A stretch of DNA of 64,000 nt from Halobacteriales archaeon QH_7_66_36 (GTDB taxonomy: Archaea; Halobacteriota; Halobacteria; Halobacteriales; Haloarculaceae): contig PXQV01000014.1 of the NCBI GenBank assembly GCA_003021175.1, positions 140,643-204,642 of the forward strand, in the 5' to 3' direction. Shown in pieces: positions 60,926-64,000 of this stretch. Both the position numbers and the translations under genes were made by a program. The notes beneath the pieces are model-generated. The model did no database searches. It was given only the letters and a program-made list of their open reading frames with translations, and was not told the DNA's origin. How positions within the stretch are numbered: the stretch's first letter is position 1; every line of letters begins with the position of its first letter.

Positions 60926-61651
60926 ATGAACGTACGGGAGGCCGACGAGACCGACGCAGACGCGATCCGCGCCATCGCCCGGTCCTCGATGGAGTCGTCG
61001 TACTCGCTGAGTCCGGAGACGATCCGCGGCGCAGTGAAGGGCTGGTACAGCGACGAGCGGATCGCCGAGAAGATTGCCAACGACGAGGTGCTGTTACTCG
61101 TGGGAGAGACCGACGAGGGGATCGTCGGCTTCTCCGAGAGCGCCCTCGTCGACGGCGAGGGCGACGTCCACTGGCTCCACACCGACCCGATGTTCCGCGG
61201 CGAGGGACTCGGCGACGACCTGTTCGCCGAGACGCAGGCTGCGCTCGAAGCCCGCGGTGCCGAGACGGTTCGCGGGATGGTGCTCGACGACAACCGCGAG
61301 GGGAACCACTTCTACGAAGCGAAGGGGTTCAACCACGTCGGCGACCGCCGGGTCGAGATCGACGGCACGGAGTACACGGAGAATATCTACGTCCAACAGG
61401 AACCCCGTGGGCTCGCGACGGTGCGCGGACGGGACGGCCGGGCGCTGTACGCCGATCGGAGCAACCCGAGCCGCGGCTCGAAGGACTCGTTTTACACCGT
61501 CTACAGCGACGAGGAACGCGAGGACGCGTACGGCTTCATGTGCGGCAACTGCGAGACGCTGGTCGTCGCCATGGACTCGATGGGGAAGATGGAGTGTGAG
61601 GACTGCGGCAACGTCCGCAAACCCACCCGCTGGGACGCGACCTATATGTAG
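60926..61651 (+). CDS. GNAT acetyltransferase fused to a C-terminal zinc ribbon
   Basis: The product is 241 residues. The GNAT fold covers residues 1-150 (VHWLHTDPMFRGEGLGDDLFAETQAAL supplies the acetyl-CoA loop; NREGNHFYEAKGFNHVGDR follows). The C-terminal ~70 residues carry a zinc-ribbon, CGNC and CEDC, in MCGNCETL ... MECEDCGNVRKPTRWDATY, a haloarchaeal extension I recall as DUF5816. It may acetylate a protein or an RNA-associated target. Standalone gene with a good ATG at 60926. Confidence 0.88.
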   Translation: MNVREADETDADAIRAIARSSMESSYSLSPETIRGAVKGWYSDERIAEKIANDEVLLLVGETDEGIVGFSESALVDGEGDVHWLHTDPMFRGEGLGDDLFAETQAALEARGAETVRGMVLDDNREGNHFYEAKGFNHVGDRRVEIDGTEYTENIYVQQEPRGLATVRGRDGRALYADRSNPSRGSKDSFYTVYSDEEREDAYGFMCGNCETLVVAMDSMGKMECEDCGNVRKPTRWDATYM

Positions 61652-61731
61652 CGTCACCAGCCGTCACCCCCGACCTGCTATGATCGGCTTTGCCTCGCTA
61701 TCGACTTGATTACGTATCAGAAATTTGTCAG

Positions 61732-61835
61732 TAGCCCCGCCCAGATTCGAACTGGGGTCAATGGCTTTCCTCTGAGTCGGGGGGGTCCCGAGCTTATCCA
61801 AAGGCCACTATGATTGGCCACTACACCACGGGGCT
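61732..61835 (-). tRNA. tRNA-Gln (TTG anticodon) with intron
   Basis: Minus-strand cloverleaf, 104 bases. Acceptor AGCCCCG pairs with CGGGGCT, T arm CCCAG-TTCGAAT-CTGGG, and anticodon loop CTTTGG...A (TTG) interrupted after the position 3' of the anticodon by a ~31-base GC-rich insert (around 61757-61790) that can form the bulge-helix-bulge processed by the archaeal splicing endonuclease. tRNA-Gln introns at this position are known in haloarchaea. Confidence 0.88.
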
Positions 61836-61873
61836 TCGAAATGGCGTATGTGTTTCTGATACAAATGATTGTC

Positions 61874-62635
61874 TTATTGATTCCGCTCCGGTAACTGTTC
61901 GAGACCGTGCTCGATTCTCATGTGACAGGCACGACAGAGTGCAATCAAATTATCCAACGTGTGCGCCCTTGTCGGATCATCAAACTCACGTAATGGGACG
62001 ATGTGATGTATATCTGGCTCTTGTCCTAAATCCTCGACAGATGCCTCACAGTTCTGACAGCGGTGGTTATCACGTTCGAGAGTCTGCCGTTTTACTTTTG
62101 TCCAGTTCCGTATCCGTTCATCATTCCATCCGCCATCCCAAGCGGGATGACCCTCACCCCGCCAGTTCTCGGATTGCCATTCGGCTAAACATGGCCTACT
62201 GCAAAACCGGCCAGACCCGTAGTTGCGCTTCGATTTGCGCATCGTTATTGCCGCACCACACTGCTCACAAGGCGTTGTCACCTTCTCTGTAACTTTCCCC
62301 TCGTGCGACGGCGTCCCGATGAATTCATTCATGCGCTCCACGCAGTCGGAACAGAACACGCCGTCCTTATTGGACGGGTAGTATTCGAACTCGGTATCAC
62401 ACCGTCGGCAGTCTGTCGTCTCCGCCGCGTTCTGCCAGTTGCCGTTCTGTTCGCCTGCACCGGTGTAGCAGTCGTCACAGTAAACACGCCGTGCTTTCGG
62501 GTCGTAGAACATCTCGTCGCACTCCCCACACGTCCGGTTCGGGAGCGGTATCCCGTGTACCTTCGTGTGGTGTTGCCGCATTCCTTGCTCCGTAGCGAGT
62601 GACTTGCTACACGTCGGGCACGTTTGTTCCGACAT
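61874..62635 (-). CDS. HNH endonuclease with multiple zinc fingers
   Basis: The product is 253 residues from ATG 62635. Starting with a C2H2 finger (CPTCSKSLATEQGMRQHHTKVH), then CGECDEMF, CDDCYTG, CRRCDTEF, CSDCVERMN and a CEQCGAA/CSRPCLAEW pair, a NWRGEGHPAWDGG stretch seen in phage HNH proteins, and a C-terminal HNH nuclease, CQNCEASV, DIHHIVPL, NLIALCRACHMRIEHG. Its composition is about 50 percent G+C, lower than the neighbours, so it was probably acquired. It lies only 38 bases upstream of the intron-containing tRNA-Gln on the same strand. Confidence 0.88.
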   Translation of the reverse strand: MSEQTCPTCSKSLATEQGMRQHHTKVHGIPLPNRTCGECDEMFYDPKARRVYCDDCYTGAGEQNGNWQNAAETTDCRRCDTEFEYYPSNKDGVFCSDCVERMNEFIGTPSHEGKVTEKVTTPCEQCGAAITMRKSKRNYGSGRFCSRPCLAEWQSENWRGEGHPAWDGGWNDERIRNWTKVKRQTLERDNHRCQNCEASVEDLGQEPDIHHIVPLREFDDPTRAHTLDNLIALCRACHMRIEHGLEQLPERNQ

Positions 62636-62711
62636 ACGACGTGTTCTCACGGCAGGTTAGAAAACGGTACGCCAGCAGTTGGGTGGAACTGAACGTGGAA
62701 CAACGGGCGCG

Positions 62712-63155
62712 TTAATCCGCCGGCTCGGAGGTGGTCGCGGCCTCCAGCAGCGAGCAGACATCGTCGTCGGCGGCGAAGCAGTCCGGACACTGCTCCGAGC
62801 GGTCGATGATGGTGTCGAGTCGCTCGGCCACCGTCTCGTCGATGACCGACTCCAGTTGTCGGGCCTCGGCCCGGAACTGCTCGTCGTCCACCTCCAGCAC
62901 CTCGACGAGGAATCGCTCGATGATGCAGTACGTCTCCAGCGCGTCCCGGGCGCGGGCGATACCCTCGTCCGTGAGCGAGACGCCCTTGTACTTCTCGTGG
63001 TCCGCGAGGTCTCGCTCCTCCAGTTTCCCGATCATCTCGTTGGCGCTGGCCGGCGAGACGCCGACGGTGTCTGCGATGTCACCCGTCGCGGCCGGACCGT
63101 CCATCGACTCCTGAATCAGGTAGATCGCTTTCAGATACTGACGTTGCGTGTTCAT
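62712..63155 (-). CDS. DtxR/SirR-family metal-dependent transcription regulator
   Basis: The product is 147 residues from ATG 63155 (MNTQRQYLKAIYLI). Winged helix at the N-terminus (IADTVGVSPASANEMIGKLEERDLADHEKYKGVSL), then the metal-binding dimer domain (TYCIIERFLVEVLEVDDEQFRAEARQLE), with no SH3 domain. A C-terminal CPDCFAADDDVCSLLE motif adds cysteines. It represses metal uptake or storage genes when Fe or Mn is high. The adjacent ferritin-like gene on the same strand is a natural target. Confidence 0.9.
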   Translation of the reverse strand: MNTQRQYLKAIYLIQESMDGPAATGDIADTVGVSPASANEMIGKLEERDLADHEKYKGVSLTDEGIARARDALETYCIIERFLVEVLEVDDEQFRAEARQLESVIDETVAERLDTIIDRSEQCPDCFAADDDVCSLLEAATTSEPAD

Positions 63156-63189
63156 ACGAACCACCCCGGCGGGGCGCGGTGCCCTTCGG

Positions 63190-63672
63190 TCATCGTTCCT
63201 CCATCAGTCGTGTCACTTCTTCGACCCCTTCCTCTTCTTCGGCACGGATCTCGCGGAGCGTGTCGAGGAGACGCTCGCGGTCGATGCTGAACGTCACGTT
63301 CGACCCCTCGACGGCGTCGACGAGGTCGTCGTAGAACTTGTAGGCCGTCTCCTCGTTGGCGAGTTGGTCGTACAACACCCCGTCGGTGTCGGCGTCGGAC
63401 TCGTAGCGGGCCGCGACAAGTTCCTCGATCTCGTCGTACGCGACCGGCTCGGCGTTCAGTTCGGCGATGAGCGCTTCGAGTCGCTCGCGGTGTCGCGCCG
63501 ACTCCGAGGCGGCGTGTTCTAACAGCGCCTCTATCGCGTCGTCACGCTCCGAGTCGGGCAGCGTGTCGTAGTGCTGGCCGGCCCGCGCCTCGACCACCTC
63601 CTCCAACACCTGCCCGATCTGGAGCAGGCGGGCGAGTTGGTGGTCATTCGCCACCGGATACGAGAGACTCAC
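63190..63672 (-). CDS. Ferritin-like (rubrerythrin-type) four-helix protein
   Basis: The product is 160 residues starting at GTG 63672. A four-helix pattern with ILEEVVEARAGQHYDTL-type head, LLEHAASESARHRERLEAL (E..H pair) and QLANEETAYKFYDDLVDAVE, the carboxylates and histidine of a ferritin-like di-iron site are partly visible. In other haloarchaea such proteins follow SirR and help with iron storage or peroxide defence. It is transcribed upstream of sirR-like, 34 bases apart. Confidence 0.75.
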   Translation of the reverse strand: MSLSYPVANDHQLARLLQIGQVLEEVVEARAGQHYDTLPDSERDDAIEALLEHAASESARHRERLEALIAELNAEPVAYDEIEELVAARYESDADTDGVLYDQLANEETAYKFYDDLVDAVEGSNVTFSIDRERLLDTLREIRAEEEEGVEEVTRLMEER

Positions 63673-63756
63673 CTGAACCCCCCGTGGCGGAGTACGTCGC
63701 TCACACCCTCCGGTCCGGTACGTAGCGACATAAGCGCTCGGTCACTCGGGGCAGTA

Positions 63757-64000
63757 GTGTTCAGGCAGGCTCGGATGATCTGCCACAGCCAGTGTGACGA
63801 GCTTGGAAGCCCCCGACGGCTCGACTTCCGGGGCGGGCGAGACTCGCGTCGCTCGTCTCGCTGCTTCCCGTTCGCTTCGCTCACGGGAACCTCGCTGCGG
63901 TCCTCGGCCGTCGGACTGGGGTGTCCTCGCGCAGCATCGCCGCGCGAGCGGCCCGAGGGAGCGGAGCTCCCTCGCTGTCGTCGGCGCTCCGCGCCGACTG
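63757..64000. repeat. Dispersed repeat, copy 3 (runs off window end)
   Basis: Starts GTGTTCAG (63757-63764) and contains GGAAGCCCCCGACGGCTCGACTTCC near 63806, the counterpart of the GAAAGCCCCCGG stretch of copy 1. The right end is beyond the window. The last 200 bases are rich in GC palindromes (GCTTCGCTC, CGCGCGAGCGG), with no gene seen between the ferritin-like start and the window end. Confidence 0.45.

Overview
The window is a high-GC (roughly two-thirds G+C) chromosomal segment from a haloarchaeon (class Halobacteria). The evidence is the strongly acidic proteins, TATA elements about 25 to 30 bases upstream of leaderless starts, many 4-base ATGA/GTGA gene overlaps, archaeal genes (rps1e, uS15 with an N-terminal extension, pcc1, archaetidylserine synthase, halocyanin, AlaX, HGPRTase-like), an intron-containing tRNA-Gln, and a Tad/archaellum-like pilus operon. 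The genus cannot be fixed from the sequence alone.

Layout. 0-9.6 kb: two GT4 glycosyltransferases, a 211-base TIR-bounded repeat, a MinD/ParA-like ATPase with a coupled partner, a LeuA/CimA-type synthase whose reading frame has no normal start codon, a DUF192 protein, an exported two-HKD phospholipase-D-like protein, a HEAT-repeat protein, a PssA-type phosphatidyltransferase and a halocyanin. 9.6-12.4 kb: a translation operon (uS15, RecJ-like protein, Pcc1, S1e) and tRNA-Ala. 12.6-18.1 kb: an accessory stretch with a monooxygenase-fold protein, a tiny hydrophobic peptide facing a 734-residue CHAT protease, a CPBP protease, a decayed transporter and a ribbon-helix-helix protein. 18.4-28.1 kb: a type IV pilus-like locus, with an ATPase and membrane platform followed by five single-TM pilin-like or pseudopilin-like proteins, plus a further pilin-like gene converging on it.

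28.2-37.3 kb: aminotransferase plus Lrp regulator, a small DMT transporter, an acetyl-CoA-synthetase-like enzyme, an MBL-fold lactonase-like enzyme, an ANL N-domain-only protein, DnaJ and a split, degenerate sensor kinase. 37.3-46 kb: a Rieske-domain fusion protein, a DUF2298 membrane protein divergent from a GT2/GtrA pair, initiator tRNA-Met followed by an AT-richer 1-kb tract that ends in an imperfect copy of the tRNA 3' end, a DJ-1/PfpI protein, an HGPRTase-like protein and a pilin. 46.1-52.3 kb: a complete seven-gene Mrp (MnhA-G) cation/proton antiporter operon.

52.3-64 kb: CoaBC with a broken small membrane gene behind it, a second repeat copy, a PAC2 protein fused out of frame into a J-domain gene, a metallophosphoesterase, a GAF-PAS-PAS histidine kinase, a LysE exporter, an HD hydrolase, AlaX, a GNAT-zinc-ribbon protein, an intron-bearing tRNA-Gln with an HNH endonuclease directly upstream, a SirR/DtxR regulator with a ferritin-like partner, and a third repeat copy running off the end.

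The most promising undescribed system is the CHAT protease with its facing 44-residue hydrophobic peptide (13.9-16.3 kb). The tRNA-iMet tract, the HNH/intron-tRNA pair and the leuA start region also deserve attention. No CRISPR array, rRNA or intact insertion sequence was seen. All family names come from recognition of the translated sequence; no database search was run.
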